Shown here: positions 1 to 12,640 of the stretch, piece after piece
Layout: each line of letters opens with the position of its first letter
Numbering within the stretch: position 1 is the stretch's first letter
NCBI RefSeq assembly: GCF_949628265.1
Contig: NC_088788.1
Coordinates: forward strand, 29,436,335 to 29,500,334
DNA from: Cloeon dipterum
Taxonomy: Eukaryota > Arthropoda > Insecta > Ephemeroptera > Baetidae
DNA length: 64,000 bases
Reading direction: 5' to 3'
Notes under the pieces: generated by a model
Told to the model about the DNA's origin: nothing
The model's database searches: none
The model's input: only the letters and a program-made list of their open reading frames with translations
Position numbers and translations under genes: made by a program

Positions 1-3000
1 CAAAACTCGATTGGCGGAACGGTCGGATGGCCGCCAGATAATAAATTCTGCAGTTTTAGAGCGCGTTCGTGATATATTTATATGTTTGCACTGCGCAGAG
101 CCATAAAGCGTGCTCATCGCGTTTGATTCATTCTCCTTGAGGGCCTCGTTTTTCATAGCCCTCTTTGCAGCGCCGCCGGAAAAGGCCTATGGCTGCGGCT
201 GGCTCTTTCGACGCAGTCAACGAGCCGCGCCGCGTGTATTTGCAGTTCGTTAGTTTCTCGAATTCCATTAGCCGAATTGGACAAATTGGCGTGACTAACT
301 TCATCAAATTTGGAACGGATCGGAAACTGTCACAGTGCGAGTGCGGCCATCCTCTTTGCGACAACGTCAACCAGCGATGAGAGGTTTGTTTTCAGAGGCT
401 GACACAGAAAAAAAGAACAAATAAATCCTTAATTGCCTTTGAAAGTTTTTTATACCTGAATCTGGAATTCAATTTGTGAGTGTTTGGTTTTTCCTTGTAA
501 AAATCGTTCTCTCGTCCAATTAATGTCAATAAATATTGAAGCGGTATGCTTTTATCAAATAACTACAAAGCATTTTCCGATATTCAATACCAATAAAGGA
601 TCATTTACTGGGAAAAAGAGATTAAAAACATAAGCGGAACTTTGTCCGTTCGTTAATTACACGAGCAAAATGCTTCGCTTGTTAAAAATGGCGAGAGAAG
701 CGACGAGCATGGCACTTTTTGCGGTATTCAAGTGCCGCATTCGTGTCAACACACAGCGAGGGTGTGGTGTTCAGTATATGTGTGTAAATACATACATTTT
801 GGGGGCATCGGGTGTTTCGCTTCCCTAATGTCCAGGACCACAATGCAGCTCATTAGAGCTCCGAATTAGAACAGAACGCGTCAGGATTACAATTAGTTTG
901 CTTGGTGAAGGGCAAAAACGCTGTTGTCAAGGCACAAAGGTGATCTTCAGTGCATAATTTTCAAATTCATATAAGAAAAAAATGTATAGTTGATTCATGT
1001 TTTGGTATTTAACACTTTAGATTGGTTTTGTATCATTAATTTAGATGAAATACATCTACGCAAATTTTAATTCAAATTGAGATAGGTACTATTGACTCAA
1101 ATTATAAAAAAAAATCAAATAAACCAACATAAGGTGCACATTTTTCATGGAGGCTGCTTTAATTTTGATGTTGTAATATCAATAAATAAAGTGCTGCCAA
1201 TAAACGTGTGAGAGTGAGCGCAGTAGATTTGTTTCGTTTTTTATTCGGTTCCACCAACTCACAGTAAAAAAGCGGTAAGGCAGCAGCCTTCTGCGTTCCC
1301 AGCCATTCGTTTCTGTCCACGTAGAGTCAGACACATGTTGGCGAGGAAAAGAGAGAAATACAGCAAGGCAGGCAAACTCAAGTGCTTTCAATTCTGCGGA
1401 TGTGAAAGTTGACAATAAATCTGAGCAGCGCACGCTTGCGTTCGCCTCGCCGGCTGCTCTCACGTGTCAGCGGGAGGAGAGACGTCGGTTTTTCCATTCC
1501 AATATTCGAGAGATGATTAGGAATTCCGCGCGTCTGTTGTGTATCCATCTTGTCACATAAATATTCCCGACATGGAAACAAAAAGAACAGTTCGTTTCTT
1601 TCAACTGCAGCAGCTTCCGAGAAAGCAGAGAGACGAGGAATAAATTCGCATGCATAGAAAAGTTGCCGCCGTTTCTGAATGTATATGTTTGTGTACACAC
1701 AATTTGCAACATCAGTTGCGACGACTTGACAAAAAAGCTATCTATACAACGGCAGATCGTTAAAGTTGCAAATAATACAAAGTTCCGGGCTGCCCGTGCC
1801 TGACTGGATGAGCGGGCAGCAGAAACTTTTAAGTTGGTCGGAGTTTTCTTGCATGTTTTTATTTTGCCCAGCGCTCTGTGGATACTTTTGCATCGTTCCA
1901 ACGCTCCACTGGTGTTTTCCGAACGTCGCATATTTGCAATTGAAACAAAGAAAGGTCACTTTGACAATCATGCATGAACATTTTATTTGCTTACCAGTTC
2001 TGTTGAGCTTGTTTTTCACGAGACTAATATAGACGCTGCATGCGCACTTTTCCAAAGGAAAGTAGCGTAGACTATCTGATCGGTTTTATCTCAAATAAAA
2101 AACGTCTGGCTCATATGACAAATAAACAATTGGAACAATCTATGAACTACTGGTTTTAATGGAGAGCAACTTACCGTTATTTTTCAGTTTTTAGATCAGA
2201 AAATTAGTCCCCAAACCTAGTTGGAAACGCGTCGAGAGCAAATAAATCTTTCACTGCTGACTGTAATAGCTATACCAGACTAAAATTCTTTCTTTTCGTT
2301 CGCAGCAGCATTTTCTAATCTGGATCACAGATAAGGCACATTAGCCGTTTCGAAAAGGGGCATGAAACATGACTGCAGCGATAAAGGGTTGAAATAAAAG
2401 GCAAGTGGAGAGAGGAAAGTGCTTGTTTACTTGCTCCTGCTGCTGTTGCAATCTCGCCAGATAAAATTCATTATACGCAAAAACGCGATGAAAAGAGGCT
2501 ATTATGCAACCAAATAACGCTGAAGCGTGTGAGATAAAACGGTCGCGCTCGCAAAAAGTAGCTCTTGTTTTGATGAATTTCATCAGAGCTGAACATACAG
2601 CGTGGCGCATCTGCACAAAAACAATCTATTAAAAGCAGCAGCACCGCAAAAGGCACCGGCTTTATTTGGCATTGAAAAGAAATGCATCATCTCCTCCACC
2701 CCTTTGCTCCTCGACTGGCTGGCTGCTGCTACTGCGAAGAACAAAAACGCCGGCTGGCAAGTCAGCCCTGAATGCGAAAAGATGAGCCTGCTCCTTTTTT
2801 GCTTGTTGGCAACGCGTGCGGACCCTTTTTTGTGCCAGCCACAAGGGGTGTGAAAAATAGTCAACGCTTTCGCACCGAGTGAAAGCCGACCGAGTAATGT
2901 GATTGGATTGGATTTGCAATATTGTTTGAAACTGAGTATTTACGATAAACGAGTTTTCAAAAGGCGATCGTATGATTTTTCTTTTAAGATTGCTATTTTG

Positions 3001-6000
3001 AAAACAAATTAAAAGAATATTGGAATAGAATTGAAGCGATATTGCTTTCGTTTCCAATTCTCAGCCTAAGAGGACTGCCATTCATGTGATATTTTAAAAG
3101 CATCTACAATTGCAAATGTTTCTATTTGCCTAAAAATTGAACAATTGACAATTTCTCACGACCCTGTGTTCGGGTCCTACCAAGAGCAACCAACCTCCAA
3201 TCCCTTCTTTCTATCCGTCTCCTCCGTTTTATTCTCCGTCTAGCGTGCGCTCGCTGGATTTGCAGAGAATTTTATGCTGGTTATTTCACTTAACTGCCAG
3301 CCCGCTATTTGGGCAAAACGAATTTGCCCGCCTCTGAATAGAGCGACGAAAGATTATCATGATCAAAGCGAATTCCACCCAAAGCCTCTCTCTCGCATTC
3401 TGTCACGCTCCTCTCACCTGCTCTTTTGTGCCTCTCTCCTGCGCGAACGACGCAGGATGGTTTTAAGTTTCACTGGGTACAGGGTATGACATCACAAGGC
3501 GTTTCAAGTAAGTGTTTGGTTGCATTAAGAACACATGCAAGTGTTCAAAAACTAGTGTAATGCGATGCTGTCTTCTGCTTCCTCCTAGTAGCATATTTTC
3601 TAGACAAATTTGTTGTCGAGCGACGTCTAAAAGGGTGCGGGCTTTTTTTAGCTTCATATAGTAATGGATTGATTTGCCTCATATGTTGTTCTTCCCTTAT
3701 AGATTTAATAGTAATTAATATATTTACTAAAAATCTAAAATGCAAGCTCAATTTTGATTTTTGAAAAGTTAGAGACTAATTAGGAATTCAATTTTCACAT
3801 GCTATTCACCGCACTTGCAACTCACTTGAAAGGTCACGAGTTTTTTAATCGGCGTGGCTTTAAAGAAGGCATAAACTTTTCTCGCCTTCCGCTTTGATTA
3901 CTTCAAACGAGCAAATGCAGCATTCATAAATACAAAAGAGCAGCCAAACGAACGCGTCTGGCTCAGTGATCTTATTTCCACTCCATAAATTAAGCGGCAG
4001 CAAAAACTTTTGAGGGAAGACTGATTGCCTCAATTACCGACTCTTCGGTTTGCTCGTGTAAAATGATAAATATACACACAACTGGGTAGGGTTGGCTGCT
4101 GCTGCGGGCGCAAAATGCAATTTTTTTGCCACACTGCGACATTTTCCCTGGCTGGCAGCGCGAGTGAAAAGGCAGCAAAAAGAGTTGTATGTATTTTCAC
4201 GCATTCAGCTTCGCAAATACACACGCCCGTTTCTCTCCTCCCGAGCGGCAATTGGAAAAGTTCCAGTAACTCTTTTTCCCTCGACGGCCAAACTTTCCTC
4301 TCATTAGAAACAATAAATTTCGCCTGAAGCCGGCGCCATTCGAGTAACGAAATTAGTCGAAAATAAACAATCCCGAATTATCACAAATTATGTTTCAGGT
4401 TGTAAAACTTTTCTGAGCTCGCGCTTCTAATTACGTTAAAATCCGGTGTGTACACATGCGAGCGAAAACAAACTTTGCCCACCGCGCTTTTGTTGGCACC
4501 ATTTTGACTAAATTTAATTACCCAGCTCGTAGCAAAAAGTAAGTCCGCCCTCCTAAGGGAAGTGATAGAATAATGGATCACACTGCTATGTCAAAGAGAA
4601 TCGATCAGCATTTTGAACTGTTTCGATTTCGTTGCTGTTTTTGTCCGAGTCAATTTTTATAGTGTCTCTTCTGCCAGCATAAATTATTACTAAATAGGCG
4701 AAAATTTGCTTTGTTAATTAGCAAGCAATATCAAGTTACAAAGTAATCGATAATGTTCTGTGTGAAGCTACCCGAAAAATGTAATAACCTTTCACCAATG
4801 TGCTAACTTGCTGAAACTCCACAGAAAACAGCTGGAATTTGACCGTTTTTCACATCCCCGTCTCTGACGTCGGCTAGTGAACAAACACGCAGCGTAAAAA
4901 ATACAGGGAATACACACAGTCCTGGTGTTGCAAAAATTGCGGTTTTTGCAAATAATTGCGGCTGCCGGGTGCAAAGGGTTGTGATTGACGTGCAGCCGGC
5001 TCTCTCTGGAAATGTAACAATAAAATACAGGCTCACGAAAAATTGGATTTCTGGGTCTGCAGCATAGCCCGTCGCCGTTCCAATCACACACAATGCAGTC
5101 AGTGGAGCAAAAAGAACTGCCAAAGACAGCCAACTCTTGGTCGTGCAACAAAAGATTTTTCAGTCGCTTGTTAGCCCTTGCACCCTCGCTCGCAGCAGCC
5201 AAAGGGTTGCGGTGTCTGCGGCCCGGGCGGATAGACTGGCTCCCCCATTGAAAAACACACAATCACATTCTTCTGTCAACTATTTGGTAAGAGACGACCG
5301 CGCCCGTGTGTCATTCCTTGTTTCGCCCACTTTGCTTGCTGGCCGTTTTTGCCGCTTCTGTTCTGTGGCATAAAATAAACTTTTCAAACACGGCACTCTC
5401 TCTCGTACGGGCTTTGGACGGCGGAAACACGTCCTTTAGCGCTTGTGTGTGGACAGGCCACTTACTCCGCAAAAAGTAGCCAGCGTGGCCAGAATGAAAG
5501 GCTTAGCGGAGAATTTCGATTAGAAAGGAGTGAGCACAAACGGTTGAAATGTGTGCAAGAAATCACTGTCAAGATTGCTGGGTCAATTTGTCCGCAGTCC
5601 TAACGCCTTGCAGTGCAATCGATGGGAAATAAAATCTGAAATTGTTAATTCAAAGCTCAATCAAGTTAGCGCCTTGCCACTTTTAGATCGATTTTAAAAT
5701 AGGGTTGAGATTGATTGAATATAACGTTTTTAGTTGCCGTGTAAAGATAAAAGACATAGCTTCTGGATCGGGATATTTTAGGAAACACAGGAAAATGTAT
5801 GTGTGCGGCAGCACAGTTTTGGTATAAAAATTGTCCTCATAAAGCATTGTAACAGACTATTCTGTGAGCAAGTGGGTCGGAAATTTAATAAAGGAGTTGA
5901 CTAACGCACGCTTAACTTGAAATAAAACGCGAAGAAATTGCGAAGCTATATAGTCTGTGGCGACGTCGTGGTAGAAGGAAAATTGGAGCATTTGGTCCAA

Positions 6001-9000
6001 GAATAGGGAAAAAGGCCATTCAAAAGGGCCGGGAAGTCATTCCGGTGTATTATTCTCGCGCCCATAAATACGTGAATGTATGCAAATGTGGCGGCAAGGG
6101 CGGCGTTTTTGCACTCTCGCACCCGGCAGCAGCAGCAGAATAATCCTGTTCTGGCTCAGCACAAACACCGACGACTGAGCTTGCACATTTAAAAATACGG
6201 CTGGAAGTTTGCCCGTTCGTAGAAGCTTCATATACTACTTAATTTAGGCAGAGTCGAGTGAAGCTGAGGTACCTAGTTCACGCGTCGTTACAAATATATC
6301 AGCCCATCTTTGATTCTTTCTCACCAGAGTAGATAATAATGATAGAATCTATATAACACATTTAATCAGATATTCGGTCTGATTCATGGCTTCAGATTAT
6401 GTGATTCGTTGCTCAATTGTCCCTAAATCAAAATTAAGGAAATGGTTTTGTCCTCATATTCTGTCACTTCGTTGAAATTCAATCGCCAAAATTGTTACTA
6501 AAAATGCCGTTTTCTACAGATTTATCTTGCTTGTTCTTTACGTTGAAAATAATAGTCACCACAAAAGAGCGACATTAAAAAATTTGGTAGGATCATAAAC
6601 CTTAACTTGCACATTCCGTTTTATAAATCCACTCATCTCGCCTCTCTGCCTGTTCCCATTTTGATTGTTTTTTCTAATTCAAACTTTTTGCCAGTGCCAA
6701 CTTTACAAAGGAATTCGCTAGTGCCTCTCTCTCTTTCGCTTTCTCTTTCGCAAATGCTGAAGGGCGGAAGCGGCTCTTTGAAGCATGGCTGTTTTAAACC
6801 ACCGCTCCCCCTTGTCGTAAATTACACCATCTTTCTCGCAGCCCCTACTTTTAATCTTCGCGCTCAAGTGTGTGCCAGGTATTCGCCAAGAATTTCATGT
6901 AGCGTCGAAAATTTAATATTTTTCGCATAATTTCCGTCTGCTAACTTTTTCCGCGTCATACCCACTGCTCTCCCCGGAGCGTCTCTGTTAGCACGTTTAT
7001 CGCTTCATTTTCGAGTTAGGAACCCCCTTTCCTAATTTTTACACTGAGAATTCGCATAAACTTGACTTATGAGTCTGTAAGTCCTTTGAAGATGCTATAA
7101 AGGAAATTTGAAGGCGAATAAATATCCGATATGAGGTTTTGTGGGCGTCTTGACTTTATGCTTTTGAGTTCCTTGACACAAAACAAGTCACTAGCAACGC
7201 AATAACTAAAAATGCAAATTAAACGTGATGATTTATTTAAATATTAAATTGCAATCGATAAAATCCTCTAAATGTCTGTTCAACTGTTAATTAATTGTAA
7301 ATGTATTTATATTGATTCTTTGCTTAGTAGTATAGTATCATTTACTCGACTAAGTCAAAAAACCTTTAACATTATAACAAGCATCTTGTTATAAAAAATA
7401 AAAATAAAAATTGTAATCGAGTAGTACACCGATGGTGTCTAATAAATGAAATAATAATAATTGACGTTCCAGATGCAAAAATTCGAAAACAATGTTTAGC
7501 CTGAAAGAGACTGACATAGTTGGCCCATTCATTAATTTAAATTTTATAAAATTATCTGCATATATTAACTTGTGTTGGTTTTTAATCTGGAGATTTGTGT
7601 GGGAAATTCCCTAATTTAGATTGCTTTATTGCAGTAACAGAGGATTTTTGATATTTTTACAGCGCGTCCCATTATTCAACGTCCAGTGCTGTTGCAGCTC
7701 TTTCTGATAATTCGGGAGTACAAGGTTTGCTATGAATGATTCAAACGGTGACTTAAACTTTGGGAGAAGAAACCCCAAATTTCTTTTTTCCAGGATAGAG
7801 CCCAAGGAAAAAATTCGAAGGCACAAAAGTGGGATTTCGATTTCAATCAGTCTGATGATGATGTCTAGGATTTTGATGAAGAATTTCAATCTGATGGTTA
7901 CTTTAAATTTTTCAGAACAGCCTAATTTTGGAAGACTTGTGTAGCTGAAAATGTCGGGTGACACATGTTCCAATATGAAATATTCCGTATACAGACGATA
8001 GGCATAGTGGTTACAATTCGGAACAGCGTTAATTTTTTTTAAGAAAATCGGTGAACACTCGAAGCCCTCGGGCTCAGATGCGGATCCATGGGCCAAAATC
8101 ACATTTTTAAAGAAAAAATGAATATTACACCGGCTTTTTAGTGGAATTTTTCATTATCTTTTGATGGGGTCCAATGAAGAATGGAATAAAAGATTGTTAA
8201 TAATCTACATATCACTTTGCTAAAAGACGGATGTCTCAGCACAGATTGAAAAAAACATGAAATGGTCGGGTGCATGAGCTAGAAAGATAAATGGAGGGTG
8301 TAGGAACGGCACTAAAAGTAACATCTCTTTTAATTAAAAATCACACATCTCTCGCGTCATTAAATCACAGCAGCGTGCTAAATTACTCGCGTGGGTTTGC
8401 ATTTGGCGGACGGAAACACGACACGGAACAAATATGTTCGCAAACAACAACAGCTCGCACAGGGATACACAAGCTTGGGGTGCGAGAATCGCGCAAGGCC
8501 ATAAAATCAGCGGGCACACTACACAATGGAGATTTAATTTGCACTCGCCGCGAGATGTGGCCTCACGCTTTATTATTGTTTATCCCGCAATAAATAATTG
8601 CCAGGCGGGTGCCTTTATGGTTATGGGGTGCATGTGTAAAGGGGTGTTGTTTGCTTTGTGCTTGCTGGCTACCCTGGGCCGGCCGGCGAGAGTAATGGCG
8701 GCGTTGCCTGCCTGCCGGCTGGCTCTCATTAGTGTTTGATTTGCTGTCCGCCACACAAAGGACTGTGCGGCTCTGCTCTCGCCCCGAAATCTGTGCCCGG
8801 CTGCCAACTTTTGCCACTTTTCTGCTCTCACCCCTGCTGGCCAGCTTGCTTAGCCACGAGGAAGGAAAAGTGAGCGCCAACAGCGTGTCGAATGCGATAC
8901 CACCTCTTTGTTTCCCGGTGTCAAAACGCTGTTCACCGTTCACGCTATTCTGGCTGAAAATTTGGATCAATGACTGACAAAAGAAAGAGAAACGAAGATA

Positions 9001-12000
9001 TTTCTGTAAACGACGATGCAGAGTGCAGATCTCATTCAGAGCTACAAACTCAGCTTCATTTTGTCGAATTTAATGTAATTTAGATATAAATTAAAATGCA
9101 GTGAATACTTCTTGTTTAATTTGTTGCAATTTGAATAATTTGGATAGTAAAAATAATATATTCTACTTGGGTTTGACATTAACAAGGTAATAAAAAAATA
9201 CTGCTTTCAATTTTTGCAATTATCACCTTAAGCAAATATGGATATAAAAAATGAAATATTTGTATCATTATCTGCTCTAATGAATAGAAATTTATGTATT
9301 ATAAAAATTCTATGATAAACTTATGGTGCACTTCTGTTGATCCGGAGTAAAATTACATTTGAATCTAAACTTAATTGAATTTCCTTAACTGTGATAGGAA
9401 AACTATTCCTATAACTCAAGCGGCCAAAAAAATAGAGCAGTGGATTTTAATATCCTTATTTTTCTTGTCTGATTCACACTATTAGTGTTTTACAAATTTT
9501 CTGCTCACATTTTTCAATATTGATTTGAATTAAATAGAAAGAGGACGAGTGACAAGATTTCACGAGAAGTTGTCCCTATTCCGTCTCGTTCAGATCGTGC
9601 TCTGCATTTAGTACAGTCAATCGTATTCAACGGCCAGTGATTTAAATTTTCCTGTAACTGACGCTGTAATTTTGTTTTACAGGAACTGCTGATGAGGCCT
9701 TAAGGGGCCTTAACTGTGGCTGTCCAGTAAAAAAACGCGTGATTATATTTTTCTCTTCTATTGTTCGCTTTAAGCTGTCAAATCTGCATGGATACATTAA
9801 TATAAGTTAACATAAGAGAGTCATTGAAATATTTTTCTTGGTTTTCTTATAAATTAATATTTATCAAAAGGTTTTTAAATTTTTAAGATTGAATCGCTTT
9901 AAATTTCTTAAGCAATTTCACAATCTTCTCACATATTTTGAAGCATATCATGAGAAGTGTCTTTTCCTCCTGCTTGCCTACTTTGGAATGCAAGACAAAT
10001 AATTCTCATTTAGTTCGTTAGTTTGATGTGGTAGCATGAATAGAAACTTGGAAATCGCGTCAAAAGCTTCTCAAATGGAAAGTTAGCTAGCTGAAAGTAA
10101 ACAAGGGCGGCTGATGAATCTTAATTTGAACTTGGTGATTATCCAATTTTCTCTGATGGGGTCGTTGGTTAATATTAATCCGCTGACTGAAAATTAGCCA
10201 AGGCAACTAGGTAAAAGTTAATAAAGGGCACCACGATATCAACAACGATCAAGATTTTAATGTCTTCATCAACATGCAGCCACGGAGGGCAAAGTTAATG
10301 AGAAAGTCTACTGTGCTTAGGTATTCTCGTACATATAAAGCAATTGAACAAACATAGTGCAACACGGCAGGGAATGCAACCGGGGCGGAGAGCCGTAAAG
10401 CTGCGAGATAACTATGTTTGGGACGCGCGGCTCCACGTCTTTGTATGTATAATAAAAATGCAAACTCGGGAGGCATCGCGAGCGGCGTAATTTAAGGCTG
10501 CAAATGAAATTCCTCCACTCAAGAATTCGCCAGCTAGAAAATAGTTTACCCAAAGTTGAAGAGATGCCACTCCACCCCCGCCACTTTGAACTCACTCTGC
10601 TGGGGTCGTTGAATTATGCACGCAAATTATTCAAGCGTAGGCGGCGGCAGCAGCAGCAGCAGCCAACATTCGTAGTCCATCTTTCCGGCGGCAACTAGAT
10701 CGGCGGGCGCTAATTAATCTGGACGAGCCGCATTCATTAAGTTAACAACCTGCACTCGCGCATGAGTGAGCAATCAAATTTGGCAAATGCGAAACAGAAC
10801 ATACAAGCGACGACGGCCAGATCAGCATATTGATGCGGCGAAGAGAAGAGTAATGAACGAACACACAGACGGCACACCACGTAAATGGCCGATCTCTGGT
10901 TAATTATGTAAATTTGTATTCAAATAAAAACTCTCGTAGACTCTGCCAATAATACAAAATGTCATTGGTCCATTGCAAGTCTCCTTTCATGCAATGGCAT
11001 TGATTTTGGGACGAAAATTAAATATATCAGATCAAATGATAGAATTAATATTTCACTCTTAAATAGGGATTAAGTCCTACTCAATATGTTTCTTAATCAT
11101 AAAGAAACTGTGGATGGGAAGTTTGATCAGTTCAAGATCACTGACGAGAAAGAACGCTACAAAACAATGGATTGCCTTCTTGATCCCAGTTGAAATTTAA
11201 AAACCAGTTCGTTAAAAGAGTAAAATAGTTAATTTTCTCATAAGCATAAAAGATACACTCAATTATGTTTGAGAACCGGCAGTGCAGTGTAATAGTCAGT
11301 TGAGATCCTTAGATCGGTGGTGCGGATTTAACATCCTTTTTCGTCAGCTGGTTTTGTGCTCCACTCGCTTATAAAGCAAATTCAGGATTATTGAATCTCA
11401 GCGCAGTCTAATTGGATTAATATTCGAGAGTCTTTCCGAATCGCGAAATCGAGCGGTTTGTTTTTCATTCAGCAGTCGCGCAGTGGCGAGATCGAAAGAA
11501 TCGAGTCATTTAAGCTCTCTTGAATGGCAGCTCATCAAAAAGTTAGGTCAGAGAAGCGAAATTAAAAACGAAACAGCGAGCTGCGGCAAACTTTTTTAAT
11601 TAGCAGTCCAGCTGAAGGAGAGAGGCGGGAGCCAATTAATATTACAAAAGATGCAGCCGCGTGATTGCGTGTTTGCCCCTTGTTACTCTCCCGCAACAAA
11701 CGCTTCAGCCCTCTTTGGTGCTGCAGTAATTTTTTACCGCCGCGCCGCCTCCCTCTTTTATCCACCCTCCAAATTTACAGCCCTTTGGGGCTTTTAAATC
11801 GAAAATCGCATAAGCTGGGAATTTTTTTAAATCAATTTTCCAGTGTGAATTACTATTCCCAAATGAGCTCAAATCGATAGAGAGGGCTACTTTCGCTTCG
11901 GAAAAATCGATTTCGGACTGTGAAGAAGTGTCGAAACGAATGGAACTGCTTTATAATTTCCCAATGGTGATTTTCTAGAATTTTAATTTTTAGATATTCA

Positions 12001-12293
12001 TCTCTCAAAATTGAACAGATTTTATACTACTTGGCAAATCCTTGAACAAAATTAGATATTGATTGAAATAATTTAAAACCAGGTGATGGCAATTGTTTAA
12101 AGACATTTAAGAAACCTAATAAATAACCAATTAATGGTTCGAATCTTCAAATGCGTTTTAATTATTTTACAGGAAAATTTTTAATTTGCTTGATCCAAAA
12201 ATCGAGGAAATGAATAAAAAAATAGTTTATATAAACATAGTTAAATAATATGCGTCAAGGGTTGACAATATTGAATGGTCACCACAGACTCAC
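1..12293. other. gene-poor region, possibly a long intron
   Basis: I see no supportable protein-coding gene here. Open frames are short, lie on both strands and lack paired splice sites or recognisable domains. The DNA alternates AT-rich stretches with patches rich in GC, CpG and short repeats such as CAG runs near 6130 and 10650 and CTCTTT runs near 6725. A stretch at 7790-8000 reads like decayed coding sequence (see findings). Because a signal-peptide exon with a good donor lies at the right border on the minus strand, some or all of this region may be its first intron; that is inference. Confidence 0.5.
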
Positions 12294-12372
12294 CTTTTCT
12301 GGAAGCTCCCGGCCGCACAGAACACACGAGCAACAAAAACAAACAAGCCACGCCAAATTTGACGCCAGCCAT
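12294..12372 (-). CDS. first coding exon of an unidentified secreted or membrane protein
   Basis: On the minus strand an ATG at 12372 opens 26 codons that form a textbook signal peptide: a short MAGVKFG start, a hydrophobic core (ACLFLLLVC) and a polar, small-residue end (RPGASRK). The frame runs straight into a consensus donor (AAAAG followed by GTGAGT), which gives a phase-1 intron. Phase-1 introns just after the signal peptide are common in genes for modular extracellular proteins. The ATG sits in a good context (GCCACC before ATG). About 270 bases upstream form a GC-rich, CpG-rich stretch suitable as 5' UTR or promoter. I could not find the next exon to the left down to position 1, so the first intron is probably long or the rest lies outside the window. 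The mature protein cannot be identified. Confidence 0.6.
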
Positions 12373-12640
12373 GGTGGCCACACCACTTTTTGCGGTCAGT
12401 TCAATATGGTCAATGGTCCGAACGGTCCTCGACTGATATGCAGCGACTTCGGCTCGATTAGCTCTATAGACTCGATGAGGCCATCCGGCTGCGGCGCTGC
12501 TCGTGCTCGCGACAAGGCACCGTAAAGCACTGGCGTCCGCTTGCAGCGTGAGGGGGCGAATCTGTGTGGAAGCACAAGCGAGCGAGCGCTGGCACAGAGA
12601 AAGGCTACATGCATATGCCAGGCGCACGCGCTGCAACACT
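12373..12640 (-). promoter_or_regulatory. putative 5' UTR/promoter of the signal-peptide exon
   Basis: This is a GC- and CpG-rich stretch directly upstream (on the minus strand) of the ATG at 12372, flanked by AT-rich DNA. The frame upstream of the ATG is open for another 89 codons, but that part looks like chance: it is low in hydrophobic structure, and the signal peptide requires the internal ATG. No TATA box was seen. The assignment as leader and core promoter rests on position and composition only. Confidence 0.3.

Noticed and set aside
4792..5262. 156-codon minus-strand open frame
   Set aside because: No hydrophobic or domain pattern consistent with a known family, and overlapping frames of similar length exist on both strands.
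7626..8102. 158-codon minus-strand open frame
   Set aside because: It is antisense to a decayed plus-strand stretch, shows no domain, signal or splice context, and its Ile/Leu richness follows from the AT-rich sequence.
12130..12150. GGTTCGAATC resembling a tRNA T-loop or B box
   Set aside because: No acceptor stem, anticodon arm or A box at the expected distance.
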